Assembly (NCBI RefSeq): GCF_010499255.1
Contig: NZ_JAAGRN010000004.1
Location: forward strand, 287,636 to 351,635
Length of the DNA stretch: 64,000 nt
Direction of reading: 5' to 3'
From: Sheuella amnicola
Lineage (GTDB): Bacteria > Pseudomonadota > Gammaproteobacteria > Burkholderiales > Burkholderiaceae_B
The notes below the pieces were generated by a model. It was not told the origin of the DNA and did not search any database. It worked only from the letters and a program-made list of their open reading frames with translations. Both the position numbers and the translations under genes were made by a program. Positions 41,195 through 52,239 of the stretch are shown piece after piece. Position 1 is the stretch's first letter. The number at the start of each line of letters is the position of its first letter.

Positions 41195-42841
41195 TTACAT
41201 GCTGCTGTAAACCGGACCTTCTCCGCCTTGCGGCGTGACCCAGACGATGTTCTGGGTCGGATCCTTAATGTCGCAGGTTTTGCAGTGCACGCAGTTCTGG
41301 GCATTGATTTGCAGGCGATCAGAACCATCGTCCTCCTTGACGAATTCGTACACGCCGGCAGGACAGTAACGAGCCTCCGGTCCGCCATACGTCTCAAGAT
41401 TGACCTTGACCGGTACTGAAGCGTCTTTCAGTGTCAGATGAATCGGCTGGTTTTCTTCATGATTGGTATTGGAGATGAACACCGAGCTCAGGCGATCGAA
41501 AGTAAGCACGCCATCGGGTTTTGGATACTCGATCTTGGTGCACAGCGCTGCAGGTTGCAGACAGGCATGATCGGCCTTGGTGCGATGGATGGTCCAGGGC
41601 ATGTTGCCTTTGAGCAACCACTGTTCTATGCCTGTCATGACAGTTGCAATCGTCCGGCCTTTCTTGAACCATTGCTTGAAATTGCGGGCCTTATTGAGCT
41701 CAGTGTGCAACCAGGATGTTTTGAAGGCTGCAGGGTAGGCGGGCAATTCATCGTGGCTGCGCTCTGCAACCAGTGCATCGAAAGCGGCTTCAGCCGCCAT
41801 CATGCCGGACTTGATCGCTGCGTGACTGCCTTTAATGCGTGAAGCATTCAGGAATCCGGCTTCGCAACCCACGAGCGCGCCACCGGGGAACACTAATTTA
41901 GGCAGCGACAGCAATCCGCCCGCTGTGATCGCGCGTGCGCCGTAGGCAATGCGCTTGCCGCCTTCGAAAGTGGAGCGAATTGCGGGATGCGTTTTATAGC
42001 GCTGAAACTCTTCGAAAGGTGAAAGCCAGGGATTGGCGTAGTCCAATCCAACCACCATGCCAACGGCGACCTGGTTGTTATTCAGGTGGTAAAGAAACGA
42101 TCCGCCGTAGGTGTCCGAGTCCAAAGGCCAGCCTGCGGTGTGTACCACCAGACCGGGGCGTGACTTGGAGGGATCGACTTCCCAGAGTTCTTTGATGCCT
42201 ATGCCGTAGCTTTGGGGGTCGCGACCATCGTCGAGTTTGAATTTCTCGATCAGTTGGCGGCCGAGTTGCCCTCGCGCGCCCTCTGCAAAAATGGTGTACT
42301 TGGCCAGAAGCTCCATGCCTTGCTGGTAATGGTCCGTAGGTTGGCCATCGCGACCGACACCCATGTCACCGGTGGCTACGCCTCTCACGGCCCCCTTTTC
42401 GTCATAAAGCACTTCGGCTGCCGCAAAACCAGGGAAGATCTCCACACCCAGGGCCTCGGCCTGTTCTCCCAGCCATCGGGCAACCATGCCCAGGCTGACA
42501 ATGTAATTTCCCTTGTTATGGAAACACTCGGGCAGCAACCAGTCGGGCGTCTTTTTTGCTCCGGTTTCACTCAGAAACAGGAATTCGTCCTCAATGACCG
42601 GCGTATCGAGCGGAGCACCTTTTTCCTTCCAGTCCGGAATCAGCTCGGTCAGCGCCTGGGGGTCCATGACAGCACCCGATAGAATGTGTGCGCCGATCTC
42701 GCTGCCTTTTTCAAGAACGCATACGGAAATGTCGTGATCACGTTCGGCGGCCAGCTGCTTGAGCCGGATGGCCGTCGCCAATCCGCCCGGGCCACCGCCC
42801 ACGACGACGACGTCATATTCCATCGATTCACGTTCGGACAT
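41195..42841 (-). CDS. Electron transfer flavoprotein-ubiquinone oxidoreductase
   Basis: A 548-residue inner-membrane enzyme. The FAD site is DVVVVGGGPGGLATAIRLKQL (in two pieces, about residues 9-29) with CVLEKGSEIGAHILSG (about 41). The middle holds the ubiquinone-binding and membrane-association region (GGLLSLPKLVFPGGALVGCEAGFLN, in pieces, about 310). The C-terminal ferredoxin domain binds a 4Fe-4S cluster: CPAGVYEF, then CVHCKTCDIKDPTQNIVW (about 518-533). It passes electrons from reduced ETF, fed by acyl-CoA and amino-acid dehydrogenases, to ubiquinone. It is monocistronic with its own terminator. Confidence 0.97.
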   Translation of the reverse strand: MSERESMEYDVVVVGGGPGGLATAIRLKQLAAERDHDISVCVLEKGSEIGAHILSGAVMDPQALTELIPDWKEKGAPLDTPVIEDEFLFLSETGAKKTPDWLLPECFHNKGNYIVSLGMVARWLGEQAEALGVEIFPGFAAAEVLYDEKGAVRGVATGDMGVGRDGQPTDHYQQGMELLAKYTIFAEGARGQLGRQLIEKFKLDDGRDPQSYGIGIKELWEVDPSKSRPGLVVHTAGWPLDSDTYGGSFLYHLNNNQVAVGMVVGLDYANPWLSPFEEFQRYKTHPAIRSTFEGGKRIAYGARAITAGGLLSLPKLVFPGGALVGCEAGFLNASRIKGSHAAIKSGMMAAEAAFDALVAERSHDELPAYPAAFKTSWLHTELNKARNFKQWFKKGRTIATVMTGIEQWLLKGNMPWTIHRTKADHACLQPAALCTKIEYPKPDGVLTFDRLSSVFISNTNHEENQPIHLTLKDASVPVKVNLETYGGPEARYCPAGVYEFVKEDDGSDRLQINAQNCVHCKTCDIKDPTQNIVWVTPQGGEGPVYSSM

Positions 42842-42967
42842 GAGGGTCTCCTAGCTTCAAAGTATGATGTTTAATCACGGGATTGTATTGCACAGGCCGT
42901 TGTCTTACCTAGTGTTTGCCTTGCAAAGATCCAAACCTATACTTTTGCAAATCTTGCGGAGAAGTTT

Positions 42968-43408
42968 GTGACAGCAGCGGAAAATGGTCCTCTAAGGGTC
43001 GGAGATACATACGAAATTGATGTTCCCATGCGCTGGGCGGATGCCGATGCCCTGAATCACCTGAATAATGCGGTTTATTTCCGCTATATGGAAGAAGGGC
43101 GTATCAGCATGTTCTATACCAGTCACGCCCCTCAGTCGAGTCAATTCGGCCCGGTCGTGGTGCATTGTTCTTGCGATTTCAAGAAATCGATTGTTTATCC
43201 CGCGACTGTGCGGGTGACTCACCGCTTGATCCGGATCGGGCGCTCCAGCATGGAGCATGAGGTGGATCTTTCGGTGGTTGACGGCGACAAGGCAGAACTC
43301 AGGGCCCAAGGCCGATCGGTGATGGTTTGGATGGATTTCAAGGCTGATAAGTCCCATCCCTGGCCGGCCGATGTGCTTGAAGCCTTGTCGCGGGTCATGA
43401 AACGCTGA
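42968..43408 (+). CDS. Acyl-CoA thioesterase (4HBT hotdog family)
   Basis: A 146-residue hotdog-fold protein. The active-site stretch VPMRWADADALNHLNNAVYFRYMEEGR (in pieces, residues 19-45) contains the aspartate and tyrosine of 4-hydroxybenzoyl-CoA-thioesterase-like enzymes (YbgC group). GTG at 42968 is the start: GGAG lies 6 bases before it. It hydrolyses acyl-CoA esters. It precedes the CoA-transferase genes by 35 bases on the same strand and may be part of the same acyl-CoA unit. Confidence 0.87.
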   Translation: MTAAENGPLRVGDTYEIDVPMRWADADALNHLNNAVYFRYMEEGRISMFYTSHAPQSSQFGPVVVHCSCDFKKSIVYPATVRVTHRLIRIGRSSMEHEVDLSVVDGDKAELRAQGRSVMVWMDFKADKSHPWPADVLEALSRVMKR

Positions 43409-43443
43409 TAATCTCACTTATCTAATCAGAAGGAGCAGGATGC

Positions 43444-44145
43444 ATGAATAAGATTTACCCAAGCGCCAAAGAAGCGCTGTCGGACATTCTTAAGGACGGG
43501 CAGACCCTGGGTGTGGGCGGATTCGGATTGTGCGGAATCCCCGAAGCTCTGATCGATGCCGTGCGCGATCTTGGCGTAAAAAACTTGACGTGCATCAGCA
43601 ACAATGCCGGTGTAGACGATTTTGGTTTGGGTATTTTGCTCAAAACCCGCCAAGTCCGAAAAATGATTGCCAGCTATGTTGGCGAAAACAAGGAATTCGA
43701 GCGCCAGTATTTGTCAGGCGAGCTTGAGCTTGAATTTACGCCACAGGGCACGCTTGCTGAGCGGTTGCGTGCGGGCGGGGCAGGCATTCCGGCATTTTTC
43801 ACCGCAACGGGGGTCGGTACGATTGTGGCCGACGGCAAGGACATTCGCGAGTTCGATGGCAAGAAATACGTCATGGAGCGTGCCTTGACGCCTGAAATTT
43901 CGCTGGTCAAGGCATACATCGCCGATAAGAGCGGCAACCTGATATTCCATAAAACAGCGCGCAACTTTAATCCTCCTGTGGCAATGGCCGGCAAACTGAC
44001 CGTGGTCGAGGTTGAAAAGGTGGTTGAAAACGGTTCGCTGGATCCCGATCAGATCCATTTGCCGGGTATTTACGTTCATCGCATCGTGATTAACGCAAAC
44101 CCTGAAAAACGCATCGAACAACGCACCGTTCGCCAGGCGAACTGA
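43444..44145 (+). CDS. 3-oxoacid CoA-transferase subunit A
   Basis: A 233-residue CoA-transferase alpha subunit. It has the family-type GVGGFGLCGIPEALIDAVRDLGVKNLTCISNNAGVDDFGLGILL (in pieces, residues 20-63) and GIPAFFTATGVGTIVADGK (about 117). With subunit B it moves CoA from succinyl-CoA to acetoacetate or a similar 3-oxoacid, an entry point for ketone bodies or beta-ketoadipate. AAGGAG precedes the ATG. The subunit B gene starts 12 bases later. Confidence 0.93.
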   Translation: MNKIYPSAKEALSDILKDGQTLGVGGFGLCGIPEALIDAVRDLGVKNLTCISNNAGVDDFGLGILLKTRQVRKMIASYVGENKEFERQYLSGELELEFTPQGTLAERLRAGGAGIPAFFTATGVGTIVADGKDIREFDGKKYVMERALTPEISLVKAYIADKSGNLIFHKTARNFNPPVAMAGKLTVVEVEKVVENGSLDPDQIHLPGIYVHRIVINANPEKRIEQRTVRQAN

Positions 44146-44157
44146 GGAGTCAAAAAC

Positions 44158-44814
44158 ATGGCATGGAATCGAGATGAAATGGCCGCACGCGCGGCCCGTG
44201 AATTGAAAGATGGTTATTACGTCAACCTTGGAATCGGCTTGCCGACGCTAGTGGCGAATCATGTGCCCAAGGGCATCGAAGTTTGGCTGCAGTCCGAAAA
44301 CGGTTTGCTCGGTATCGGTCAGTTCCCCCTGGATAGCGAAGTCGATCCCGACTTGATTAATGCAGGCAAGCAGACGGTAACGACGCTGCCCGGGTCGTCG
44401 ATATTCTCATCTGCCGACTCTTTCGCAATGATTCGCGGTGGCAAGATCAACCTGGCCATTCTAGGCGCTATGCAGGTTTCCGAAACAGGCGACCTGGCCA
44501 ACTGGATGATCCCAGGCAAGATGGTCAAGGGCATGGGCGGAGCAATGGATCTGGTCGCCGGAGTCGGTCGCGTGATTGTTCTGATGGAACATGTCGCCCG
44601 TAAAAAAGACGGTACGGTTGATATGAAATTGCTACCCAAATGCACGTTGCCCCTCACTGGTGTTGGCGTCATCGATATGATCATTACCGACTTGGGTGTG
44701 ATGGAAGTCACACCTCATGGCCTAAAGCTGATCGAGCTTGCGCCGGGCGTGACTGTCGATGAAATTCAGTCGCAAACGGGTGCAAAACTGGATGTGACTG
44801 GCGTAGCCGCATGA
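44158..44814 (+). CDS. 3-oxoacid CoA-transferase subunit B
   Basis: A 218-residue CoA-transferase beta subunit. [21 protein letters not shown] is at about residues 19-39 and the catalytic glutamate in [13 protein letters not shown] (about 48). The glycine-rich [28 protein letters not shown] (in pieces, about 121-148) and TDLGVMEV follow. The two subunits form one enzyme (ScoAB or PcaIJ type; the acceptor acid cannot be told). It overlaps the following isoaspartyl peptidase gene by 4 bases, which couples two otherwise unrelated functions. Confidence 0.93.
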   Translation: MAWNRDEMAARAARELKDGYYVNLGIGLPTLVANHVPKGIEVWLQSENGLLGIGQFPLDSEVDPDLINAGKQTVTTLPGSSIFSSADSFAMIRGGKINLAILGAMQVSETGDLANWMIPGKMVKGMGGAMDLVAGVGRVIVLMEHVARKKDGTVDMKLLPKCTLPLTGVGVIDMIITDLGVMEVTPHGLKLIELAPGVTVDEIQSQTGAKLDVTGVAA

Positions 44815-45791
44815 AACCGGTCATTGTGATACACGGCGGAGCTGGGGCGATCAGTCGCAGCGCGATGACGTCGGAAAAAGAGCGTGAGTATCATCAGGCG
44901 CTAGCCGACATATTGAGAAGCGGGCAAAAAATACTCGAGCAGGGCGGCTCCGCAGTCGAGGCTGTGACTGCGGCTGTAGTCGGTCTCGAGGATTGTCCCT
45001 TGTTTAACGCCGGGCGCGGCGCCGTGTTCACCAGTGATGCCACACATGAACTTGACGCGGCGATCATGGATGGCCTCACACTGAGAACCGGAGCGATCGC
45101 CAACGTGCATCGCATCCGCAATCCGATTCTTGCCGCACGTCAGGTCATGCTGGCGAGTCGCCATGTCTTTTTTGTCGGCGAAGGCGCCGAAAGATTCGCG
45201 GCGGCTCAAGGTCTTGAGCTCGTCGATCCTTCGTATTTTTCCACGCCATCGCGTCTTGAGCAGCTCGAGCGTGTGAGACGCGAAAACCCCGATGCGGCTG
45301 TGCTGGATCATGATGGCCAGTCGAAGGTCGAAAACCAGCCTGCTGCCGAGATTCATCCGCTGGATATGGATAAGAAGTTCGGAACCGTTGGTGCGGTTGC
45401 GCTGGATCAGCATGGCAATCTGGCTGCTGCGACATCGACGGGCGGTATTACGAACAAGCAAGTCGGACGTGTTGGTGATGCGCCCGTGATCGGGGCGGGC
45501 ACTTACGCCAGCAATCAGACATGCGCGGTTTCCGCCACGGGGACCGGAGAAATGTATATTCGCAAAGTCGCTGCGTACGATATTGCCGCACGCATGCGGT
45601 ACGCGGGTCAAACTTTAGAGCAGGCTTGCAACGCGGTCATGTTCGAAGAGCTTCCGTCCATAGGCGGCAAGGGAGGGCTGATTGCCGTGGACGCGCAAGG
45701 TCATTTCATCATGCCTTTTAATACCGAAGGGATGTATCGAGGTTATGCTCATCCTGGACAAGCTCCCGTGACGGAAATTTATCGTTCATGA
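44811..45791 (+). CDS. iaaA: Isoaspartyl peptidase/L-asparaginase (plant-type, Ntn hydrolase)
   Basis: A 326-residue precursor of the T2 family. It begins with [16 protein letters not shown], and the autocatalytic cleavage site is just before the nucleophilic threonine in [25 protein letters not shown] (in pieces, about residue 190). After cleavage alpha and beta subunits form a heterotetramer that hydrolyses isoaspartyl dipeptides and asparagine. As in E. coli, where iaaA precedes gsiABCD, it heads an ABC peptide/glutathione importer operon here: the ATPase gene overlaps its end by 4 bases. The same gene order supports the call. Confidence 0.94.
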   Translation: MKPVIVIHGGAGAISRSAMTSEKEREYHQALADILRSGQKILEQGGSAVEAVTAAVVGLEDCPLFNAGRGAVFTSDATHELDAAIMDGLTLRTGAIANVHRIRNPILAARQVMLASRHVFFVGEGAERFAAAQGLELVDPSYFSTPSRLEQLERVRRENPDAAVLDHDGQSKVENQPAAEIHPLDMDKKFGTVGAVALDQHGNLAAATSTGGITNKQVGRVGDAPVIGAGTYASNQTCAVSATGTGEMYIRKVAAYDIAARMRYAGQTLEQACNAVMFEELPSIGGKGGLIAVDAQGHFIMPFNTEGMYRGYAHPGQAPVTEIYRS

Positions 45792-47698
45792 ATTCGTCTT
45801 TGACCATGCCCGACAATCGGGTTTTGCAAATATACGATTTGAGTGTTCGTTTCGAAGGGGCTGAGCGCACTGTCCAGGCCGTGCGCAATTTGACTTTTCA
45901 TGTGGATCGTGGCGAAACATTGACCATTGTCGGTGAATCCGGTTCGGGAAAGTCCGTTACTTCTCTTGCACTAATGCGATTGATCGAACAAGGTGGCGGA
46001 AAGATCCATTCCGACGCAATGGCATTGCGCAGGCGCGATCAGTCAGTGATCGACTTGTATCGGGCGAATCCCGCAACGATGCGATCGGTTCGCGGCGCAG
46101 ACATGGCGATGATCTTTCAAGAGCCGATGACATCGCTTAATCCCGTTTTTACTGCTGGCGAGCAGATCGCCGAATCGATTCGGTTGCACCAAAACGCGAC
46201 GGTGACGGCTGCCCGCGCAGAAACATTGCGATTGCTTGAGCAAGTCCGGATTCCCGAAGCGCGATCTGTGATGGGCCGCTATCCGCATCAATTGTCCGGA
46301 GGAATGCGTCAGCGTGTCATGATTGCCATGGCGCTGGCATGCAAGCCTGCGCTTTTGATCGCGGACGAGCCGACCACCGCGCTGGATGTGACGATTCAAG
46401 CGCAGATTCTGCAGTTAATCAGGGACCTGCAAAAAGAAATGCAAATGGGCGTGATTTTGATCACGCATGACATGGGCGTGGTGGCCGAAGTCGCCGATCG
46501 CGTGCTTGTGATGTACCGAGGTCAAAAAGTCGAAGAGGGTTTGTCGACGCAGATTTTCCACGCGCCTGTTCATCCCTACACGAAAGCATTGCTTTCTGCC
46601 GTGCCCCAATTGGGTTCGATGCGGGATACGGATTTGCCTGCGAGATTCAAGCTGGTTGAGGTGGATAAGACTTCATCAGGTGGTGCAAGAAATGGGGGTG
46701 CCGGCCCTGATTCATCCAGCGCGCCGCAAAGCGCTCCGGAAATTCCTTTGCCGTACCATTCAAGTAAGCCAATACTGAGCGTACGCAAGCTCGTGACCCG
46801 CTTTGACCTGCGTGGCGGGATATTCAATCGCGTTCAGCGCAGGGTACATGCGGTTGAACAAGTCAGCTTCGATCTGTTTCCCGGCGAAACGCTAGGGCTT
46901 GTCGGGGAGTCCGGATGCGGCAAGTCCACGACCGGGCGAGCGCTGTTGCGGCTTGTCGATGCTCAGTCGGGTGAAATCGAATTCGATGGTCAAAATGTCG
47001 TGACGCTTGCAAATAACAAGCTCCAGTTTTTACGTCGCAATATCCAGTTTGTGTTCCAGGATCCGTTTGCATCGCTCGATCCGCGCATGACGGTCGGTTT
47101 TTCGATTATGGAGCCATTGCTGGTGCATCGTGTCGCAACGCCGGATGAAGCTCGTCAGCGGGTGGCCTCGTTGCTTGAGCGCGTCGGCTTGCACCCCGAG
47201 ATGGCGCAACGTTATCCGCATGAATTTTCGGGCGGTCAGCGTCAGCGCATATGTATCGCTCGCGCGTTGGCGTTAAACCCCAAGGTTGTCATCGCCGATG
47301 AATCCGTTTCAGCGCTTGATGTGTCTATTCAGGCGCAGATCATCAATTTATTGATAGAACTCCAGCAGGATCTTGGGGTCGCTTTCCTGTTTATTTCGCA
47401 TGATATGGCTGTGGTTGAACGCGTGAGTCACCGTGTCGCAGTCATGTACTTGGGTCAAATCGTCGAAATTGGTCCGCGCAGGGCGATTTTTCAGAACCCT
47501 CAGCATCCGTACACCCGTAAATTAATGTCGGCCGTACCTGTGGCTGATCCTGCGCGACGTCATTCAAAGCTCGATGTTTCTGCGGACGAATTGCCGAGTC
47601 CGATTCGGGGCTTGAATGATATGCCGGTTGTCGAGCCGCTTGTAAAGGTCGGTCCCGATCATTTCGTCGCGCGTCATCGAGTAGGTGGCGCGTATTAA
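45788..47698 (+). CDS. gsiA: Dipeptide/glutathione ABC transporter, fused double ATPase (GsiA-type)
   Basis: A 636-residue protein with two complete nucleotide-binding domains. Domain 1: Walker [15 protein letters not shown] (about 55), signature [15 protein letters not shown] (about 168), Walker [14 protein letters not shown] (about 188). Domain 2: [14 protein letters not shown] (about 376), [15 protein letters not shown] (about 480), [12 protein letters not shown] (about 500). A Ser/Gly/Ala-rich linker (about 295-320) joins them. Each domain ends with an oligopeptide-family region ([31 protein letters not shown]). It powers the permeases encoded at 49342-51137. Confidence 0.94.
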   Translation: MNSSLTMPDNRVLQIYDLSVRFEGAERTVQAVRNLTFHVDRGETLTIVGESGSGKSVTSLALMRLIEQGGGKIHSDAMALRRRDQSVIDLYRANPATMRSVRGADMAMIFQEPMTSLNPVFTAGEQIAESIRLHQNATVTAARAETLRLLEQVRIPEARSVMGRYPHQLSGGMRQRVMIAMALACKPALLIADEPTTALDVTIQAQILQLIRDLQKEMQMGVILITHDMGVVAEVADRVLVMYRGQKVEEGLSTQIFHAPVHPYTKALLSAVPQLGSMRDTDLPARFKLVEVDKTSSGGARNGGAGPDSSSAPQSAPEIPLPYHSSKPILSVRKLVTRFDLRGGIFNRVQRRVHAVEQVSFDLFPGETLGLVGESGCGKSTTGRALLRLVDAQSGEIEFDGQNVVTLANNKLQFLRRNIQFVFQDPFASLDPRMTVGFSIMEPLLVHRVATPDEARQRVASLLERVGLHPEMAQRYPHEFSGGQRQRICIARALALNPKVVIADESVSALDVSIQAQIINLLIELQQDLGVAFLFISHDMAVVERVSHRVAVMYLGQIVEIGPRRAIFQNPQHPYTRKLMSAVPVADPARRHSKLDVSADELPSPIRGLNDMPVVEPLVKVGPDHFVARHRVGGAY

Positions 47699-47765
47699 TT
47701 TTGTTTCAAGGCGTTGTTCGAGTATCTCAATCAAGTAGCACAACAAGATTTTTCAGGAGATGGAT

Positions 47766-49316
47766 ATGTTGAAAAGATTTTCCCCGTCGCGCACCTTGGC
47801 GGCATGTGCGTTGGCGTATGGCGTTCTTTCCGCCCCAATGGTTCTGGCGGCTAAGGATGTGACTTTCGCGGTTTCGATCGCGCTTGAAACGCTGGATCCC
47901 TACAATACCAACAGCACGTTGAATCAGGCCGCCGGCAAAGCGTATTACGAAGGCCTGTACGAATTCGACAAGAATTTGAAAATCCAGCCCAAGCTGGCGA
48001 CTGAATACTCGGTTAGCCCGGATGGATTGGTCTATACGTTCAAGTTACGCAGTGGCGTGAAATTTCATGACGGCACCGATTTTGATGCCAATGCCGTCAA
48101 GGTTACGTTCGATCGCGTATCCAATCCCGAAAACAAGCTGGCGCGCTATACGCAGTTTAATCGCGTAGCAAAGACCGAAGTGGTCGACCCTCAAACCGTA
48201 CGCATTACCTTGAAGGAACCGTTCTCGGCTTTCATCAACGCGATGGCTCATCCTTCAGCCATGATTATTTCACCCGCCGCATTGCAAAAATACGGCAAGG
48301 AAATCGGCCAGAACCCGGTCGGCACCGGCCCATTCAAGTTCGTCGAGTGGAAACCCTCCGAATACATGAAAGTAGCCAAGTTCGATGGTTACTGGAACAA
48401 GGGCTATCCCAAAGTAGACACATTGACTTTCCGCACAGTGCCTGACAACAATACCCGCGCAGCTGTGATGCAGACTGGCGAGGCGCAGTTCGCGTTTCCC
48501 ATTCCCTACGAGCAAATCGCCGTTCTGGAAAAAAATCCCAAGCTTGATGTGATCGATGATTCGCAATCGATCATGGCGCGTTATCTTTCGATGAACACGC
48601 AGGTTAAGCCATTCAGTGATGTTCGCGTTCGCGAAGCAATCAATTATGCGATCAATAAACAGGCTTTGGCCAAAGTAGCGTTTTCTGGTTATGCGACTCC
48701 ATTGGCGGGTGTTGTGCCGATGGGTGTTGATTACGCGGTCAAGATGGCACCCTGGCCCTATGACCCCAAAAAGGCAAAAGAGCTGCTCGCCCAGGCCGGC
48801 TATCCGAATGGCTTCGAAACAACGCTATGGTCCGCTTATAACGACGGCACCTCCGTCAAGGTTGTGCAGTTCCTGCAGCAGCAACTCAGTCAGGTCGGCA
48901 TTAAAACGTCGATCGAGATCCTCGAGTCCGGCCAACGCGTGCAGCGCGTGAATCAGGTCCAAAAACCTGAAGACGCCAAAGTTCGCATTTATTATGCAGG
49001 ATGGTCGTCTTCAACCGGCGAAGCTGATTGGGCATTGCGTCCGTTGCTCAGCACTCCAGCGTTTCCGCCTGTCATGAATAACACGGCTTATTACTCCAAC
49101 CCCAAAGTGGACGCCAACATCATGCGCGCGTTGACCGTTAGCAACCGGGATGAAAAAACGGCACTTTACAAAGAAGCGCAGGAGCAAATCTGGAAAGATG
49201 CACCCTGGGCGTTTCTCGTGACAGCCAATAACGTGTATGTGCGTAGCAAGAACCTGTCCGGCGTCTACGTTGAGCCTGATACATCGTTGTGGTTTGGCGA
49301 TATTGACCTGAAGTAA
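47766..49316 (+). CDS. gsiB: Peptide/glutathione ABC transporter substrate-binding protein (GsiB/DppA-like)
   Basis: A 516-residue family 5 binding protein. The signal peptide runs to about residue 28 (SAPMVLA), followed by [21 protein letters not shown]. Typical SBP_bac_5 features are [48 protein letters not shown] (in pieces, about 57-105) and [17 protein letters not shown] at 47755-47759 supports the ATG at 47766 rather than the one at 47760. It captures short peptides or glutathione in the periplasm. The 67-base gap before it is the longest in this operon so far. Confidence 0.92.
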   Translation: MLKRFSPSRTLAACALAYGVLSAPMVLAAKDVTFAVSIALETLDPYNTNSTLNQAAGKAYYEGLYEFDKNLKIQPKLATEYSVSPDGLVYTFKLRSGVKFHDGTDFDANAVKVTFDRVSNPENKLARYTQFNRVAKTEVVDPQTVRITLKEPFSAFINAMAHPSAMIISPAALQKYGKEIGQNPVGTGPFKFVEWKPSEYMKVAKFDGYWNKGYPKVDTLTFRTVPDNNTRAAVMQTGEAQFAFPIPYEQIAVLEKNPKLDVIDDSQSIMARYLSMNTQVKPFSDVRVREAINYAINKQALAKVAFSGYATPLAGVVPMGVDYAVKMAPWPYDPKKAKELLAQAGYPNGFETTLWSAYNDGTSVKVVQFLQQQLSQVGIKTSIEILESGQRVQRVNQVQKPEDAKVRIYYAGWSSSTGEADWALRPLLSTPAFPPVMNNTAYYSNPKVDANIMRALTVSNRDEKTALYKEAQEQIWKDAPWAFLVTANNVYVRSKNLSGVYVEPDTSLWFGDIDLK

Positions 49317-49341
49317 TCGTCATCGCGCGGAACAAACACTC

Positions 49342-50262
49342 ATGCTTTCATACTTGGTGCGACGACTACTGGGCATGATCCCGACACTGCTGATTGTGAC
49401 GGTGATCGTGTTTCTGTTCGTTCATATGTTGCCGGGTGATCCGGCTCGATTGGTAGCCGGGCCCGATGCGGATCAGGCAACTGTCGAGCTGGTGCGTCAG
49501 GACCTTGGATTGGATCGGCCCATGCCTGAGCAGTTTGTCCGCTATTTTTACGATTTGCTTCACGCGGATCTGGGCAAGTCCATCCGGACCAAGCGCCCGG
49601 TCACGCGGGAAATCGCCGAGCGTTTCATGCCCACTCTCTGGCTTACCATATGGAGCATGCTCTGGTCCGTTTTGGTCGGAATGGCGCTTGGCATTTCTTC
49701 CGCGGTCTGGCGCAACAAATGGCCGGATCGACTTGGCATGACACTTGCTGTTTCCGGCATTTCCTTTCCGGCTTTCGCCCTGGGCATGATGCTGATGCAA
49801 GTTTTTTCGGTGAAACTCGGCTGGTTGCCTACTGTTGGTGCCGATGGCTGGAAGCACTTCATTTTGCCGTCGATCACCCTCGGCGCTGCGGTGGCTGCTG
49901 TGATGGCGCGGTTCACGCGCGCATCGTTTGTCGAGGTGATTCAAGACGATTTTGTGCGGACGGCACGTGCAAAAGGTTTGTCCGAGCCAGTTGTGATCTT
50001 CAAGCACACGTTGCGTAATGCCTTGATCCCGGTTGTCACGATGATGGGGCTGCAGTTCGGCTTCTTGCTTGGTGGTTCGATTGTCGTCGAAACCGTTTTC
50101 AATTGGCCCGGTATGGGGCGATTGTTGGTCGATGCGGTCAATCAGCGTGATTATCCGGTCATACAAGGCTTGGTCTTGCTGTTTTCGTTTGAATTCATTC
50201 TGATTAATCTCATGGTTGACGTGCTCTATGGTGCGATCAATCCCGCGATTCGTTTCAAATAG
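49342..50262 (+). CDS. gsiC: Peptide/glutathione ABC transporter permease (GsiC/DppB-like)
   Basis: A 306-residue permease with six helices. It opens [37 protein letters not shown] (in pieces), the usual DppB/GsiC start. The EAA loop contains [36 protein letters not shown] (in pieces, about 205-240). It forms the inner-membrane channel with the permease encoded 8 bases downstream. Confidence 0.94.
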   Translation: MLSYLVRRLLGMIPTLLIVTVIVFLFVHMLPGDPARLVAGPDADQATVELVRQDLGLDRPMPEQFVRYFYDLLHADLGKSIRTKRPVTREIAERFMPTLWLTIWSMLWSVLVGMALGISSAVWRNKWPDRLGMTLAVSGISFPAFALGMMLMQVFSVKLGWLPTVGADGWKHFILPSITLGAAVAAVMARFTRASFVEVIQDDFVRTARAKGLSEPVVIFKHTLRNALIPVVTMMGLQFGFLLGGSIVVETVFNWPGMGRLLVDAVNQRDYPVIQGLVLLFSFEFILINLMVDVLYGAINPAIRFK

Positions 50263-50270
50263 GGGGCACG

Positions 50271-51137
50271 ATGTCACAAGCAGCGCGTCTGCGCACCCCA
50301 TGGTCTGAGTTTTACCGCAAGTTTGGTAAGCAACGACTCGCGATGATTGCCGGTGCTTTCGTCATTTTTCTGGTGATTGTCGCCATACTGGCACCCTGGA
50401 TCGTTCCTTTCGATCCGGAAGACTATTTCGACTATGACGCGTTGAACGACCCGCCATCCGCGACCCACTGGTTTGGGGTCGATGCATTGGGTCGCGATAT
50501 TTTCAGTCGGGTATTAATGGGCGCGCGTATTTCGCTCGCGGCAGGTTTGCTGTCAGTGGCAATCGGTGCAATGATCGGATCGTTGATGGGCTTGATGGCC
50601 GGCTACTATCAGGGTTGGTGGGACCGCGTGACCATGCGGATTTCGGACGTGTTGCTCGCATTTCCGGGGATGCTGCTTGCGATTGGAGTCGTGGCGATCC
50701 TTGGTTCAAGCATGGTCAATGTGATTGTCGCCGTCGCAGTTTTTAGCGTGCCTGCCTTCGCCCGACTTGTTCGTGGCAATACGTTATCGCTCAAACACAT
50801 GACCTATGTCGAGGCGGTAAGAAGCATTGGCGCATCCGACAGCACAATCATCTTGCGCCATATTTTGCCAGGCACGATTTCATCAATTGTGGTGTATGGA
50901 ACAATGCGGATCGGCACCTCGATTATCACGGCGGCGAGTCTTTCGTTTCTGGGCATGGGCGCGCGGCCGCCGACGCCCGAATGGGGAGCAATGCTCAATG
51001 AAGCCCGGTCCGATATGGTGATTGCGCCGCATGTGGCGATTTTTCCGGCATTGGCGATTTTTTTGACTGTGCTGGCATTCAATCTGCTTGGCGATGGCCT
51101 GCGCGATGCACTTGATCCCAAGATAGACCGTAGATAA
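50271..51137 (+). CDS. gsiD: Peptide/glutathione ABC transporter permease (GsiD/DppC-like)
   Basis: A 288-residue permease with six helices and the DppC-type periplasmic segment [29 protein letters not shown] (in pieces, about 62-90). The EAA loop reads [24 protein letters not shown] (in pieces, about 178-202). [21 protein letters not shown] near residue 226 is a family hallmark. It completes the importer. The P1 peptidase gene starts 2 bases after its stop, so uptake and peptide breakdown are co-expressed. Confidence 0.94.
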   Translation: MSQAARLRTPWSEFYRKFGKQRLAMIAGAFVIFLVIVAILAPWIVPFDPEDYFDYDALNDPPSATHWFGVDALGRDIFSRVLMGARISLAAGLLSVAIGAMIGSLMGLMAGYYQGWWDRVTMRISDVLLAFPGMLLAIGVVAILGSSMVNVIVAVAVFSVPAFARLVRGNTLSLKHMTYVEAVRSIGASDSTIILRHILPGTISSIVVYGTMRIGTSIITAASLSFLGMGARPPTPEWGAMLNEARSDMVIAPHVAIFPALAIFLTVLAFNLLGDGLRDALDPKIDRR

Positions 51138-51139
51138 AA

Positions 51140-52159
51140 ATGAACGCTCATTCGATACGATCAGATATGCCAAGGATCGGAACCTTGGGTTCGGGGCCAC
51201 TGGATGCAATTACGGATGTACCGGGAGTGCGGGTTGGCCATTGCACATTGAACAATGGCCCCATACAAACGGGGGTGACTGTGGTCTACCCCCGTTCGGA
51301 CTCATTGTTTTGGAACAAAGTTCCTGCCGCGGCCACAGTATTCAACGGTTTTGGAAAGTCAGTCGGGCTGATTCAAGTCGAAGAGCTTGGAGTGCTGGAG
51401 ACGCCGATCGCATTGACCAACACCTTCAGTGTTTCGGCTGTGGCGCAGGCTCAAATTCAACAGGCGATCGGAATGCATCCCGAAATTGGACGCAGCCTGC
51501 CGACGGTCAATCCCCTTGTGTTTGAATGCAATGATGGTTTTCTCAATGACATACAGTCTTTTGCCGTTGAATCCGGACATTATTTACAGGCTTGCTCAGC
51601 CGCATCGGCCAAGTTTGAAGAAGGTGCGATCGGGGCCGGACGGGGGATGTCCTGTTTTGGTCTGAAGGGTGGGATCGGATCATCTTCCCGGGTTGTACAA
51701 GACCATACAGTTGGCGTGCTTGTATTGTCTAATTTTGGTCGTCTTCCTCATTTGACGATACGAGGCGAGCGCATTGGGTTGAACCTCTCGCATGATGCGG
51801 GACCGGAAAAAGGTTCCATCATCATGCTTGTGGCGACCGATGCTCCTCTTGATGCACGACAGTTGCGACGTCTCAGCGCGCGAGCCGGTGTTGGTTTGGC
51901 AAGAATGGGCTCTTTCATGGGGCACGGCAGTGGCGATATTTCTTTGGCCTTTTCGACTGCTTATACCATCGCCCAGGATCGCGAGACTGTAATGCCTGCT
52001 ATTGCGATGCTGCATGAAACCCTGTTGGATGGATTGTTCGAAGCGACAGCCGATGCCTGCGAACAGGCGATCGTATCTTCGCTGTGGCATGCCGAAACCG
52101 TCGTGGGGCGCGATGGACATCGGCGCCGGGGTTTGCGCGACGTCTGGTCACCGTGCTGA
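51140..52159 (+). CDS. P1 family peptidase (DmpA/BapA-type aminopeptidase)
   Basis: A 339-residue self-cleaving N-terminal nucleophile enzyme. The start GPLDAITDVPGVRVGHCTL and the tripeptide-site region LKGGIGSSSRVV (about 175-186) match DmpA and beta-peptidyl aminopeptidases, where autocleavage just before a serine of this segment frees the nucleophile. LTNTFSVSAVAQAQ (about 94) and FVFSTAY-like late segments also fit. These enzymes release L- and D-amino acids, beta-amino acids or amides from peptides. Position inside the peptide-importer operon indicates cytoplasmic hydrolysis of imported unusual peptides. Confidence 0.92.
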   Translation: MNAHSIRSDMPRIGTLGSGPLDAITDVPGVRVGHCTLNNGPIQTGVTVVYPRSDSLFWNKVPAAATVFNGFGKSVGLIQVEELGVLETPIALTNTFSVSAVAQAQIQQAIGMHPEIGRSLPTVNPLVFECNDGFLNDIQSFAVESGHYLQACSAASAKFEEGAIGAGRGMSCFGLKGGIGSSSRVVQDHTVGVLVLSNFGRLPHLTIRGERIGLNLSHDAGPEKGSIIMLVATDAPLDARQLRRLSARAGVGLARMGSFMGHGSGDISLAFSTAYTIAQDRETVMPAIAMLHETLLDGLFEATADACEQAIVSSLWHAETVVGRDGHRRRGLRDVWSPC

Positions 52160-52239
52160 GATATCTTTAACCCGGTTGGCTACAATGCTGCAATGCGAGC
52201 GAAATCATTCGTCGCTTTTTTTGAATCAAGGATTTGAAT

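Noticed and set aside
43418..43443. A hairpin between the thioesterase and CoA-transferase genes
   Set aside because: Pairs are few and interrupted; the stretch mainly holds the ribosome-binding site of the next gene.
49366..50301. A 311-codon minus-strand open frame across the GsiC-type permease gene
   Set aside because: Translation is highly charged and His/Asn/Gln-rich, the mirror of hydrophobic permease codons; no domain.
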